From Candidatus Homeothermus arabinoxylanisolvens (GTDB taxonomy: Bacteria; Bacteroidota; Bacteroidia; Bacteroidales; Muribaculaceae): a stretch of 64,000 bases of DNA. A program made the position numbers and the translations under genes. Location: positions 98,408 to 162,407 of the forward strand of contig LUJO01000018.1 in NCBI GenBank assembly GCA_001689405.1. Direction: 5' to 3'. The notes beneath the pieces are model-generated. The model was not told where the DNA came from. It made no database searches and saw only the letters and a program-made list of their open reading frames with translations. Positions 43,710 to 52,375 of the stretch are shown here, in pieces; within the stretch, counting starts at the first letter, position 1, and each line of letters starts with the position of its first letter.

Positions 43710-44393
43710 CTACATTTTGTCGAGGACTTCGAGCACGATTTTTTCCATCAGATCATAACCGGCTGAAGTGGGATGTACGCCATCGTCGGTGTAGGCGGGG
43801 TTGAGCGCACCGCTCTCATCGAGCACCATAGGTGAATAATAATCAACAAAAGGTATATTGTTTTCATCGGCGTACTTCTTGATGCGCTTGTTCAGGCTGA
43901 TTATTTTCGGTGAACCGTCGGTAATCTCGGGACGCCACCCAAAGCGGTTGGAGGGAAGAACCGTTGACAGCACGGGACGTATGCCGTTGGCCTTGGCAAG
44001 CTCCACCATCGACACGATATTGCCGAAAGTGCGATCCTCACTGAATACATGGTTATTCTCAGCCACATCGTTGGTGCCGGCATTAATCACCACAATCTCG
44101 GGATGAATGTTAATGACGTCATCGCGGAAACGGAGCAAAAACTGATAAGAGGTCTGACCGCTGATACCACGGGGCACAAATCCGTGTGAAGTGAAAAAAT
44201 CAGGATGCGCACTATTCCAATTCTGGGTAATCGAATTGCCCATAAACACGACCCTGCGCTGATCGGCAGGAAGTTTTGCCGCCTCGATATCGGCTTGTTC
44301 ATAACGACGGAAGTTGGCCCAGTCATCGCCGGCCGTTGCGGGAATAGCAGCGGCAAGAAAAAGAGCCGCAATAACAGTCTTAAATGTTTTCAT
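43710..44393 (-). CDS. Secreted SGNH/GDSL-type esterase
   Basis: A 227-residue protein. The start at 44393 (MKTFKTVIAALFLAAAIPATAG) gives a clean signal peptide; a longer frame reaches back into the tRNA terminator. Family blocks are visible: I with the nucleophile Ser in VVFMGNSITQNW, II Gly in RGISGQTS, III Asn in INAGTNDV, and V in DDGVHPTSAGY with the Asp/His pair. It probably removes acetyl or acyl esters from carbohydrates in the periplasm. No promoter box lies between it and the tRNA terminator 10 nt upstream. Confidence 0.9.
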   Translation of the reverse strand: MKTFKTVIAALFLAAAIPATAGDDWANFRRYEQADIEAAKLPADQRRVVFMGNSITQNWNSAHPDFFTSHGFVPRGISGQTSYQFLLRFRDDVINIHPEIVVINAGTNDVAENNHVFSEDRTFGNIVSMVELAKANGIRPVLSTVLPSNRFGWRPEITDGSPKIISLNKRIKKYADENNIPFVDYYSPMVLDESGALNPAYTDDGVHPTSAGYDLMEKIVLEVLDKM

Positions 44394-44402
44394 CGGTTTA
44401 TT

Positions 44403-44438
44403 AATTAAAAGCAGCCGGAAACAGAATGTGTTCCCGGC
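44403..44438 (-). terminator. Terminator after tRNA-Asp
   Basis: On the minus strand GCCGGGAAC pairs with GTTTCCGGC (nine pairs, one G-U; 44430-44438 and 44414-44422) around a 7-nt loop, followed by TGCTTTTAATT. It ends 10 nt before the GDSL hydrolase start. Confidence 0.8.
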
Positions 44439-44452
44439 CAAGGCCACCTAAG

Positions 44453-44526
44453 CGGTGCGTACGGGACTCGAACCCGTGACCCCATGCGTGACAGGCATGT
44501 ATTCTAACCAACTGAACTAACGCACC
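44453..44526 (-). tRNA. tRNA-Asp (GTC)
   Basis: A 74-nt cloverleaf on the minus strand. The acceptor stem is GGTGCGT / ACGCACC, the anticodon arm is CATGC-CTGTCAC-GCATG with anticodon GTC at 44490-44492, and the T arm contains GGTTCGAGTCC. The discriminator base is G and CCA is not encoded. It has its own promoter and terminator. Confidence 0.97.
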
Positions 44527-44540
44527 TCAATTAATCGATG

Positions 44541-44572
44541 CAAAGATAGGGCTTTACATCGGAAATTCCAAA
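44541..44572 (-). promoter_or_regulatory. Promoter of tRNA-Asp
   Basis: TTTG (44569-44572), a 20-nt spacer and TATCTTTG (44541-44548) on the minus strand, a full match to the Bacteroidetes consensus, ending 14 nt before the mature tRNA 5' end. Confidence 0.85.
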
Positions 44573-44583
44573 TAATCGGCGAT

Positions 44584-44601
44584 AAAACGGTCAAATGACC
44601 G
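44584..44601 (-). terminator. Weak terminator after gldN
   Basis: CGGTCA / TGACCG (44588-44601) with a 2-base centre, followed on the minus strand by GTTTTATC. It is 16 nt beyond the gldN stop and just upstream of the tRNA promoter. Confidence 0.55.
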
Positions 44602-44616
44602 ACTATAGCGAACCTT

Positions 44617-45705
44617 TCATTTGCGGCTGCGCACCGACCGGGTGATGGTCTTGTGCTCCTTCACGCCCGATGTCTTGGCACGAGTGGCACGCTTGGCCCG
44701 CGAGCTTCGCTTGGGATTGTTCCTCACCGTATCGGCTTTACGCTTTACAGCTATGGTGTCGGCCTGTCCGAGTCGTTCACGCTCCTCGCGGGCCGCGATA
44801 ACCTCCTCACGCGTAGGCACCCACATCTTGCTGTCATAATTCTCAAGCACGGAGTCGACCGAGGCCTGCGCACGCTTACGCTCGTCAGGGTCGGGATAAA
44901 GCGCGGCCATAGACATATTGCGCAGATTGCGGGTCTTGTATATCTCCCCCTCATATAATCCCAGCCTGAAAAAGTCATCGTAAGTATAGGAAGCCGCATT
45001 GTTGTCATCATCCACAAATATGGCGCGGGCCATAAGATAAGGATGTATGTCGCTCATTTTCACCCAAAACATAGGATACCTGACAGCCTCACCACCGAAA
45101 TCGCCGACACGGTGCAGCACCGGGCACACAGCCTCGACAGTCATGGTCTTGCGATTGGAACGCCGGTCAAACACCCAGCGCTCGATAACATAATAGCTCT
45201 GTATCTCGGCGGCCGGCACATCGCTCTCCTCAATCAAAAGAGGTGTCGCTCCTCCGGCGATTCTACGCCCTTCGGTATACGGTATGTGGAAGCGTTCAAG
45301 CATGTCGGCGACATTTATGCGGTAGTCGTCGCCAAATATTTCACGACCGTCAAGATACTCATAAGCGACAATATCGCCGGAGGTCAAAAGACGCATGAGT
45401 ATACGAAACAGATTCTCCTGCCCGTCGACCACGTCCTCGGGATAATAGAGGGCCGCATTTTTAATATCGTCAGCCCCGAGAGTGCGATAGACCACTCTCA
45501 TCCACTGCGCGTTGTCATCATCAGGAGCGTCCTCGGCCATAAGCATCCTCATGCGGTTGCTTATGCCGGAAGCGGCATTGCCTGAAGGTCGGGATTCGGT
45601 GCCTATACGCCGCACCTCGGTTGAAGTCGACGCCCGCTGTGCATGAAGTGTAGCGGCAGCCGCAAAAGCGGCCAATAGGAACAATAAGTGACGTATATGT
45701 ATCAT
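44617..45705 (-). CDS. gldN: Type IX secretion / gliding protein GldN (PorN)
   Basis: A 362-residue periplasmic protein with signal peptide ending ...ATLHAQ. The core (WMRVVYRTLGADDIKNAALYYPE, ILMRLLTSGDIVAYEYLDG, VNVADMLERF-like) matches GldN/PorN, which with the lipoprotein GldK forms periplasmic rings under the outer-membrane translocon. A basic C-terminal tail (KRSSRAKRATRAKTSG) follows. It is the last gene of the gldKLMN series, 15 nt after gldM. Confidence 0.93.
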   Translation of the reverse strand: MIHIRHLLFLLAAFAAAATLHAQRASTSTEVRRIGTESRPSGNAASGISNRMRMLMAEDAPDDDNAQWMRVVYRTLGADDIKNAALYYPEDVVDGQENLFRILMRLLTSGDIVAYEYLDGREIFGDDYRINVADMLERFHIPYTEGRRIAGGATPLLIEESDVPAAEIQSYYVIERWVFDRRSNRKTMTVEAVCPVLHRVGDFGGEAVRYPMFWVKMSDIHPYLMARAIFVDDDNNAASYTYDDFFRLGLYEGEIYKTRNLRNMSMAALYPDPDERKRAQASVDSVLENYDSKMWVPTREEVIAAREERERLGQADTIAVKRKADTVRNNPKRSSRAKRATRAKTSGVKEHKTITRSVRSRK

Positions 45706-45720
45706 TGCCTGTAGTTTTTG

Positions 45721-47292
45721 TTAATTTATTATCACTTCCATGGGGGCTATGTCGCGCTCAATGCCGTCGGGTCCGAGCGCCCTCACCCTCGAAATAAAGA
45801 ATCGCTTGCCACGCGACATGCGCTTTATAGCCTCTTTCTGACGCCGCGAGAACAAAGCCCCGTCAGATACTTCGGGCATGGCATTGCCCATAGAGTCGAA
45901 AAATACGGTCTCAAAACCGAGCACCTTGTATGCTATATTAAGCATGTCGTCATCTATAGCCGCCCCGATGCCGGAAGCCGCCATAAGCTGCGATTTCGCA
46001 ACCGGCTTTGCCCCCCGATACCGCAACGGATTGCCTTTCGAGTCACTAAGAGCGATATATGGGGCCGGATCGGGCAGCTTGCGCGTGCGGAACGCAGTTT
46101 GCGCTACCGTCATGCGGCGTCCTCCGACATCGGCCGTCACGGTAATCACCGCATCGGTACCGACTTTGGCGGGACGCGCCACCCAGCCCCTGCCCGCGCG
46201 CGACAGAGTGCCTCCGGTCATCGTAGCCGATACTGCAGAAGGCTCGACACCGGGCACCGATATATCCACCGGATTATCAATGCCTGCGTAAAACACATTC
46301 ATCATAGTGGCCGATACGGTGGCCGCCGGCTCGATAACCGTATACTCGGGACGGAACTCATGGCGCGACACCGTGCCGTCATCGTGGGTGACTTCAAGAT
46401 ACCCCGTATGGGAATGCTGCCCGGGCGACAGGGCCGGTATGTCTATATGCCCTCCTCTGTCGGCAAGCCTGACACCATCCATGTATATGGCCGGCAGACG
46501 GGTAGTGTCGACGGCAGCAAGCACTATGTCGGCCGAATAGCTGTCGCCGCGCATGACGTTGCGCGACTGCGGTATGACAAACGCATTAAGGCTGTTGACA
46601 CGAAGGTCGCCGGCATCCACATTGGCGAGCAGATGAGTCAGCGCCTCACCCTCGGCAAACCGTATGTCGTTCTGTATTTTGGTAAGAAGGGTTACAGCCG
46701 CTATGACCGGCTTGCCGTCAAAAAGGTCAGTCTCCCAATCGACCGGCATCACGCTGCCCGGACGCGAAACCGCGTCGGTGGCGAGAGCCGCCGTTATATC
46801 GGCCCGTTTCGCAGAGTCGCCAGTAAGCTCCGTGAGCATGGTGCGGTAGCGCCCTATACGTTCACGCAGACGCCTGCCCTGCGGCGACGCGGGATTAAGC
46901 ATGACCACCGAAGCCGCATCAAGATCGTCCTGCTTCTTTATGTCGCGCAGGTCGCCGTTCTTACCGTCGGCCTCAAGCACAATAGCCAGTTTAAGCGAGT
47001 CGACAAACGAGTATAGCTCCCGGGTGGCCTCGCGCACACCGGATGCCGCACGGTACCACCGCTCCCCTTTTTCGGGATTGTCGGCCGCCACCGCCTCCAA
47101 CCGGCCGTACACGGCATCGTTGCGCGACCCGGCATTGTCGTTGGAACGCTCCAATCCGTCATTGACCTGTGTGAAGCCCTGCAGCACGTCGCTCGACACA
47201 TTGAGCGCCAACATCGCAGTCAAAACGATGTACATGAGGTTGATCATCCTCTGTCGGGGCGACATGTTGCGCGGTGTATTATCTTGTGCCAT
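45721..47292 (-). CDS. gldM: Type IX secretion motor protein GldM (PorM)
   Basis: A 523-residue protein with one N-terminal membrane helix (RMINLMYIVLTAMLALNVSSDVLQGF) and a long periplasmic part of four domains, ending in TPEVSDGALFSRRQKEAI-like and MEVIIN sequence. In the family it forms a dimeric shaft that couples the GldL inner-membrane motor to the GldK/N ring. Its first 14 bases overlap the end of gldL. Confidence 0.93.
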   Translation of the reverse strand: MAQDNTPRNMSPRQRMINLMYIVLTAMLALNVSSDVLQGFTQVNDGLERSNDNAGSRNDAVYGRLEAVAADNPEKGERWYRAASGVREATRELYSFVDSLKLAIVLEADGKNGDLRDIKKQDDLDAASVVMLNPASPQGRRLRERIGRYRTMLTELTGDSAKRADITAALATDAVSRPGSVMPVDWETDLFDGKPVIAAVTLLTKIQNDIRFAEGEALTHLLANVDAGDLRVNSLNAFVIPQSRNVMRGDSYSADIVLAAVDTTRLPAIYMDGVRLADRGGHIDIPALSPGQHSHTGYLEVTHDDGTVSRHEFRPEYTVIEPAATVSATMMNVFYAGIDNPVDISVPGVEPSAVSATMTGGTLSRAGRGWVARPAKVGTDAVITVTADVGGRRMTVAQTAFRTRKLPDPAPYIALSDSKGNPLRYRGAKPVAKSQLMAASGIGAAIDDDMLNIAYKVLGFETVFFDSMGNAMPEVSDGALFSRRQKEAIKRMSRGKRFFISRVRALGPDGIERDIAPMEVIIN

Positions 47293-48013
47293 CGCTGCGC
47301 TGCATATTGACTGTCATAGCGCGGAGCATATTCTCGTACACGACGTTGAGCTGCTCGATGTTGCGCGTCATTTTCTCAGCCTCGTCGCAGTAGCGGCCGC
47401 TCATTGACGAAGCGCTCTCATACATAGTTCTCATACGCTTCATGCCCTCGTTGACCCGTTCTATAGATTCGAGCTGCGACCCTATGCTCTTAAGCTGTAT
47501 CTCATATATGGCGTTCAACCCGGCGACATTGCGGTTAAGAGCCTCCATCTGCTCTACATAACCTCTGGAGTTGGAGTTTATATTGCCGGAATTGTCGGCG
47601 ATGGCCTTGTATGCCTCAAGAAGGGCCGCCGACACCTTGTTGAGTTCAGAGGCCGTGGCACGCAGACGCTCCATCTCGCCCGACAGGTCGGGCAGGTCCG
47701 CCGACGACGGCACCGCAACCTGCCGCACCACCCCCGACGGCGCAGCCGACGCCGTGACGGCGACAGGTACCGCGTCATCACGTCCGAGTCTGTGATACGG
47801 ACGGTCAAAAGCCGTAAGGATGAACATCAGCACTTCCGTGCCCATGCCTATGGCGAGCAACACGCTGCCGCCCGGCAGATACAGAATTTTAAAAAGCGCA
47901 CCCCATATGACAATGGCGGCACCTATGGAGTAGGCGAAGTTAAAGAAGCTCTGCCCCTTCTCGCTTGAGAGGAAGCGCTCTATGCTGTTTCGATATCGTT
48001 TTATCTTTCCCAT
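47279..48013 (-). CDS. gldL: Type IX secretion motor protein GldL (PorL)
   Basis: A 244-residue inner-membrane protein. The start MGKIKRYRNSIERFLSSEKG at 48013 is the usual GldL N-terminus; the frame extends 39 codons upstream into gldK but that part is not GldL-like. Two membrane helices (FAYSIGAAIVIWGALFKILYL and GSVLLAIGMGTEVLMFILTAF, the second with the motor Glu) precede a cytoplasmic coiled coil. With GldM it forms the proton-driven motor. Confidence 0.93.
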   Translation of the reverse strand: MGKIKRYRNSIERFLSSEKGQSFFNFAYSIGAAIVIWGALFKILYLPGGSVLLAIGMGTEVLMFILTAFDRPYHRLGRDDAVPVAVTASAAPSGVVRQVAVPSSADLPDLSGEMERLRATASELNKVSAALLEAYKAIADNSGNINSNSRGYVEQMEALNRNVAGLNAIYEIQLKSIGSQLESIERVNEGMKRMRTMYESASSMSGRYCDEAEKMTRNIEQLNVVYENMLRAMTVNMQRSDGTR

Positions 48014-48033
48014 TGCGGTAATTGATTGTATAT

Positions 48034-49476
48034 TTATTTTCTTTTTCCGCCCTGCCCCTTTGCAAAGCCTATATGGGTCCTCACGTTGCGGAATCCGATA
48101 TAACTGCGCTGCTCGTTCTGATACTCCCACATACGCAGGTCGCTTCTCACGTTATGCATCACATCTTTCCACGAGCCTCCGCGCACTATCTTGCGCTTCA
48201 TGCGGTAAGGATCCTCCACGGCGGCATCGTAACGGTATTCAGGGTTCAGGTCGCTTGTAAGGCGGCTTACACTCTCGGTGTAGGCCGTAGATGTCCACTC
48301 GCTGACATTGCCCGCCATATCATACAGTCCGAAGTCATTGGGAGCGTAAGTGCCGACGCGTGAAGTTATTATATGGCCGTCGCGCACATAGTTGCCTTCA
48401 TCGGGCTTGAAGTTGGCATAAAAACAGCCTTTGTCATCCGACATGGGCAGGTCGCCGTCCCACGGATACTTGTTCTCGCTCTTGCCCGCACGCGCGGCAT
48501 ACTCCCACTCGGCTTCGGTAGGCAGACGGTAAGGCTCGATGTGCACACCGTCCTTGCCGAGCGCCTTGCGCAGATAGTCGGTACGCCAGTTGCTGAACGC
48601 ATTGGCCTGCTCCCAGCTCACTCCCACCACCGGGTAATCATTATAGCCCCCGTGAGAGAAGTACAGCCTTACGTAAGGTTCGTTGTAGGCATTGTCGAAG
48701 TCATTGATCCAAGCGGTCGTATCGGGATAGACGTTGACTATGTACGTATTAAGGAAGTCGTAATCGCCGGTGAGACCGCGGGTTATGGTCTCGCGCACAA
48801 TCTCGCCGTCATCGTTTATGTAGGCCGTATCCTTTGTTATGAGCGGCACATCGACAGGCACCGGCAGGTCGGTATTGTACTCACGCCGGGCAGGGTTCAT
48901 ACGGTTGCGGCGCTTGGCGGCCTCGGTATGATTATATACCTCATAGCGATAGGTAAGCTGCTCGGGGTCAAGTTCACGCACGCCGGTGACGGCATTGACC
49001 CTGTACATGCTCTCGATGGCCCTCGCCTCGTCCTCATCGGGATTGCGCCACGGGATGGGCTTGCTCCAGTTGATATAGGGGCCTATGGGATTGCCTTCGC
49101 GGTCCTCCTCGATCTTGTAGTCCTCATTGCCGCCGTAGGCCGGGTCGGCAAGACGCTCGCGGATGATGGAGTCGCGCACCCAGTATACAAACTGCTTGTA
49201 CTTGCTGTTGGTTATCTCGGTCTCGTCCATCCAGAAACCGTCGACCGACACACCACGCGCGTCGGCGCGCAGATGCCATGCGCTGTCAGACTCCGCCGGG
49301 CCGGCCTTTATCGATCCGCGGTCAACGAGCACCATACCGTAAGGTACAGGCTCCGACCAAGACGCGGCACCCACGCCGGTGACTTCACCCCCGGCATTGC
49401 GGTTGTTTCCCGTCGCACACGACACGGCGGCCACACCCGTCAAGACCACCGGCAGATATTTCATTAACCTGTTCAT
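48034..49476 (-). CDS. gldK: Type IX secretion lipoprotein GldK (PorK)
   Basis: A 480-residue lipoprotein (lipobox AVSC, residues ~17-20). Most of the protein is a formylglycine-generating-enzyme/SUMF1-like fold typical of GldK: GMVLVDRGSIKAGPAESD at the start, YPVVGVSWEQANAFSNWR, RLPTEAEWEYAARAG, YDMAGNVSEWTSTAY and RGGSWKD. It is not expected to be catalytic; it forms the outer-membrane-attached ring with GldN. It is 20 nt upstream of gldL. Confidence 0.94.
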   Translation of the reverse strand: MNRLMKYLPVVLTGVAAVSCATGNNRNAGGEVTGVGAASWSEPVPYGMVLVDRGSIKAGPAESDSAWHLRADARGVSVDGFWMDETEITNSKYKQFVYWVRDSIIRERLADPAYGGNEDYKIEEDREGNPIGPYINWSKPIPWRNPDEDEARAIESMYRVNAVTGVRELDPEQLTYRYEVYNHTEAAKRRNRMNPARREYNTDLPVPVDVPLITKDTAYINDDGEIVRETITRGLTGDYDFLNTYIVNVYPDTTAWINDFDNAYNEPYVRLYFSHGGYNDYPVVGVSWEQANAFSNWRTDYLRKALGKDGVHIEPYRLPTEAEWEYAARAGKSENKYPWDGDLPMSDDKGCFYANFKPDEGNYVRDGHIITSRVGTYAPNDFGLYDMAGNVSEWTSTAYTESVSRLTSDLNPEYRYDAAVEDPYRMKRKIVRGGSWKDVMHNVRSDLRMWEYQNEQRSYIGFRNVRTHIGFAKGQGGKRK

Positions 49477-49485
49477 ATAGTCGAT

Positions 49486-50472
49486 TTACATTATGCGTAT
49501 ACTTTTATGTCTATATTTGTTTTTTCGTCCGAAATCAAGCCTGACGCTATAACCGGCCCATATCTCATGGCTGCCGTCGGCGGCTTTGGCTATAGCCGAT
49601 GTAGCGTAGTCGTAGCTGTAGGTGATGTGGAAGTTACGATACTCCGCACCGACAATAAAGGTCACCGCGTCGCGGTAACGGTAACCCGCGCCTACGGTTA
49701 TAAACTTATTGTACCTCGCCCGAGCCGTAATCTCGCCGGTAGTAAAGGTGAAATCGCTTTTTACCATCACCGACGGCTGTATCTCAAACAACGTATTTTT
49801 AACGGGGATATTGCCACCCGCCATAAAATAGAATGTGCGGCCCGCCTCATACTCCCACTCACGGTCGGCGCCCTCCGTCATGGTGACGGAAGGATTGTTG
49901 ACATGCGACACCGACACACCGGCCCAAAACCGTGGCGACGAATAAAACACGCCGGCTCCTATGTCGGCCGACGAGCCGCTGATATCGGTACGCGGCACCG
50001 CGTCATCGCCACCCTCATGGAAGTCGTCATCATCGGGCAACACCACTTCCGAGCCTTTGAAAGTCTCCTCAAGCATGCCTCCCTGAAGGCCTAACGAAAG
50101 CTCACCGCCCCACAGCTTCATGCGGTATGACAGCTGCATGGCGGCGATAAAACCGCGATACAGCCCCATGCTCTCATGTCTTATCACAAGCCCGGCACCC
50201 AAACGGCGGTCAAGCAGCGGCAGAGGCATATCGGCCAATGCCGCAAATGTCTTGGGAGCATCGGGTATGCCGGTCCATTGCAGACGGGAGCCGACGCTGA
50301 CGTTGAGCATGTCGCCGCACCCCGATGCGGCCGGATTGTAATAATTCTTCACATCATAATATTGCGAGAACTGCGCGTCGGTCTGGGCCATGACAGCGAC
50401 AGGCGCCATGAAGGCAAGCACCGACAATACTATGATTAATATGACTTTTCTGATGTCCACCGCTGTTTTCAT
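49486..50472 (-). CDS. PorP/SprF family type IX secretion protein
   Basis: A 328-residue outer-membrane beta-barrel with a signal peptide ending ...PVAVMAQ. The opening TDAQFSQYYDVKNYYNPAASG is the PorP/SprF family signature. The family inserts in the outer membrane and links substrates or the peptidoglycan anchor to the motor. It is encoded between porT and gldK with a 4-base overlap and a 9-nt gap. Confidence 0.93.
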   Translation of the reverse strand: MKTAVDIRKVILIIVLSVLAFMAPVAVMAQTDAQFSQYYDVKNYYNPAASGCGDMLNVSVGSRLQWTGIPDAPKTFAALADMPLPLLDRRLGAGLVIRHESMGLYRGFIAAMQLSYRMKLWGGELSLGLQGGMLEETFKGSEVVLPDDDDFHEGGDDAVPRTDISGSSADIGAGVFYSSPRFWAGVSVSHVNNPSVTMTEGADREWEYEAGRTFYFMAGGNIPVKNTLFEIQPSVMVKSDFTFTTGEITARARYNKFITVGAGYRYRDAVTFIVGAEYRNFHITYSYDYATSAIAKAADGSHEIWAGYSVRLDFGRKNKYRHKSIRIM

Positions 50473-51179
50473 TCAAAATAAAAAGAGAGGACCACCATCT
50501 GTGTAGTCAGTTTTTTCAGAGAGTGCGTGAACTTGTACCCGTCGGGGTCATCCTTAAAATCAGGACGGTCGTGACGCAGCACATCGGTAAGCCCGAAACA
50601 GAACTTTATCTCGGGACACAGCTTGAAAAACGGCAAATAAAAGTCGCATCCGAAACCGGCCGTAAGCAGAAAATCGGCGGTGTTAAGCTGCAGCGGCTCA
50701 CGCGAGCGGCGACGTGACACATCGAACGTAGCCATAGCTCCGGCCACAAGATAAGGGCGCGCATTGCGGTAGCGCAGCGACGAGAACTTCACATCGACGG
50801 GGAGCACTACAAGATTGGACTTTATATCCTGCTCCTCGCGGGCGCCGCTGTTGACGTCGTGCATCTTGACCGTACGGTTGCCGAAATACATGCCCGGCGT
50901 GAAACGAAGGCTGAAGTATGTGTTCAGTCTGAGATTGACAAGCCCCGTCACGCAAAAACCGGGTGAAAATGAGGGCTGCTCCATGAACCAAGACTGTCCG
51001 TCGGCAGTGACATATCCGTTATGGGTAAATGCAAAATCCTGAGTGTGTATACCCACGGAGAAGCCCAGATGCCACGGACGCTGATCAGCGTATGCCCTGT
51101 TAAGTCCGGGCGCATTGCCGCGGGCCGTAGCCTGTAATGATACGACAGCGGCAAGTGCGACACACAATATTTTTAACAT
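50469..51179 (-). CDS. porT: PorT family outer-membrane protein
   Basis: A 236-residue protein with signal peptide MLKILCVALAAVVSLQATARG; the ATG at 51179 is favoured over one four codons upstream (51191). The barrel-like sequence (LGFSVGIHTQDFAFTHNG, LRFTPGMYFGNRTV, QMVVLSFYFE at the end) matches PorT, required for type IX secretion in Porphyromonas. It is first in the secretion operon and shares 4 bases with the PorP/SprF gene. Confidence 0.85.
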   Translation of the reverse strand: MLKILCVALAAVVSLQATARGNAPGLNRAYADQRPWHLGFSVGIHTQDFAFTHNGYVTADGQSWFMEQPSFSPGFCVTGLVNLRLNTYFSLRFTPGMYFGNRTVKMHDVNSGAREEQDIKSNLVVLPVDVKFSSLRYRNARPYLVAGAMATFDVSRRRSREPLQLNTADFLLTAGFGCDFYLPFFKLCPEIKFCFGLTDVLRHDRPDFKDDPDGYKFTHSLKKLTTQMVVLSFYFE

Positions 51180-51257
51180 AGCTCGGCCCACGTCCTCGTT
51201 ATTTTTTAATTTTATAACGGACGCGGGCCGCGATTTATTATATTTAACTACGTCAGT

Positions 51258-52064
51258 TTAACCTTTGACCAGCTCGACAGTAGCGGCGTCATCGCCGACA
51301 GGCTCGTCTTTTTTCGCCGGCGACGACAGTCCTATGTTCATTTTCACCCACAGGCGTCCCGGTATCAGGCGCCAGAAAAATACCGCGGCCGCCCAACGTC
51401 GGTCGACCACGGCTATACGGCTGCGGCGGCTTATGGCCCTGACTATCATAGGCACAACGTGGTCAAGTGTCATAGTCATCGGATAGGTCTTGTCGTCATT
51501 CAGCAGAGGCGTCCTTACAAAACCGGGTCTGATGTCGGTAAAAGCGAGGTCGACTTTCTCGGTGTGGGCAAGCTGCTCCACCGCCTCAAGATAAGTCTGC
51601 TGATAACGCTTCGACGCCGAGTAACTTGCCAGCCGGCCTATGCCTTTAGTGCCGGCGACTGATGAAATTATAGCGATATGGCCCTTGCCGCCCTTCTCGC
51701 TGACCTTGCGGAAATAGTGATAGGCCGCGTCGATCATTCGCGTGTATCCGGTGACATTGGTCTCTACCGTGGCCACATCCTCATCGATTTTCAACGCAGG
51801 ATTTTCATGATACACTCCGGCTACATGCAGGTACACATCCATGCCTCCAAGAGCACCGATAAGCTCCATGAGGCGCCGCGGGGCATCGTTCTTGGTCACA
51901 TCAAGTTTTATCCACTCGACCTGCTCGGGGAAAAGCTCTTTCAACTCTTTCATGGCCCCTTCGCGGCGCCCTGCCACACCTACACGCCAGCCTTTGGCCG
52001 CATATGTCTCGGCCAGACTCAGCCCTATGCCTGACGTCGCGCCCGTTATCACTATTCGCTTCAT
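51258..52064 (-). CDS. Short-chain dehydrogenase/reductase
   Basis: A 268-residue classical SDR. The cofactor motif is VITGATSGIGLSLAE, the arginine in VAGRREG suggests NADP preference, and the active site has Ser in AIISSVAG and YSASKRYQQ (Y-x3-K). A C-terminal extension of about 40 residues includes a hydrophobic stretch (AAAVFFWRLIPGRLWV) that may attach it to the membrane. Substrate unknown. It ends 78 nt upstream of porT with no terminator seen, so it may be co-transcribed with the secretion genes. Confidence 0.88.
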   Translation of the reverse strand: MKRIVITGATSGIGLSLAETYAAKGWRVGVAGRREGAMKELKELFPEQVEWIKLDVTKNDAPRRLMELIGALGGMDVYLHVAGVYHENPALKIDEDVATVETNVTGYTRMIDAAYHYFRKVSEKGGKGHIAIISSVAGTKGIGRLASYSASKRYQQTYLEAVEQLAHTEKVDLAFTDIRPGFVRTPLLNDDKTYPMTMTLDHVVPMIVRAISRRSRIAVVDRRWAAAVFFWRLIPGRLWVKMNIGLSSPAKKDEPVGDDAATVELVKG

Positions 52065-52197
52065 TATGCTAAAATCGTTTTATTGTTAATTTACTTCCGT
52101 ATAACAACGAGTCGCCCCGTATTGTTGCCACAGACACAAATATCGCAGTTATTGCATATTTTTCATCGTTTCAAAGCGTATTGTCGAAGATATTACA

Positions 52198-52205
52198 TAA
52201 TTTTG
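52198..52205 (+). promoter_or_regulatory. -7 box for the thiamine uptake operon
   Basis: TAATTTTG matches TAnnTTTG and lies about 57 nt upstream of the riboswitch aptamer. No clear -33 TTTG. Confidence 0.6.
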
Positions 52206-52261
52206 CAGAATAAACAAAAGCGGAGTATGGGCAAATGCCGTATCGCCGCTTGATGTGAACA

Positions 52262-52366
52262 TATTTGGGGGTGCACCATTGTCACGGGCCGTCATGTCGG
52301 CGTACTGACAACGGGGCTGAGAACAGACCCTTGGAACTTGATCCGGTTAGTACCGGCGAAAAGAAA
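52262..52366 (+). promoter_or_regulatory. TPP riboswitch (THI element)
   Basis: All core elements are present in order: GGGGGTGC (52267-52274), the variable P3 extension with TTGTCA/TGACAA and inner GCCG/CGGC helices, GGGCTGAGA (52314-52322), ACCCTTGGAACTTGATCCGG and GTTAGTACCGGCG. The aptamer ends about 10 nt before the ATG of the receptor gene and no terminator hairpin lies between, so control is probably at translation initiation: TPP binding would hide the start region. Confidence 0.95.
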
Positions 52367-52375
52367 AATTGACGC

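Noticed and set aside
45718..47016. 432-residue plus-strand frame opposite gldM
   Set aside because: gldM is certain from its neighbours and N-terminal helix; the antisense frame is rich in Arg/His and featureless.
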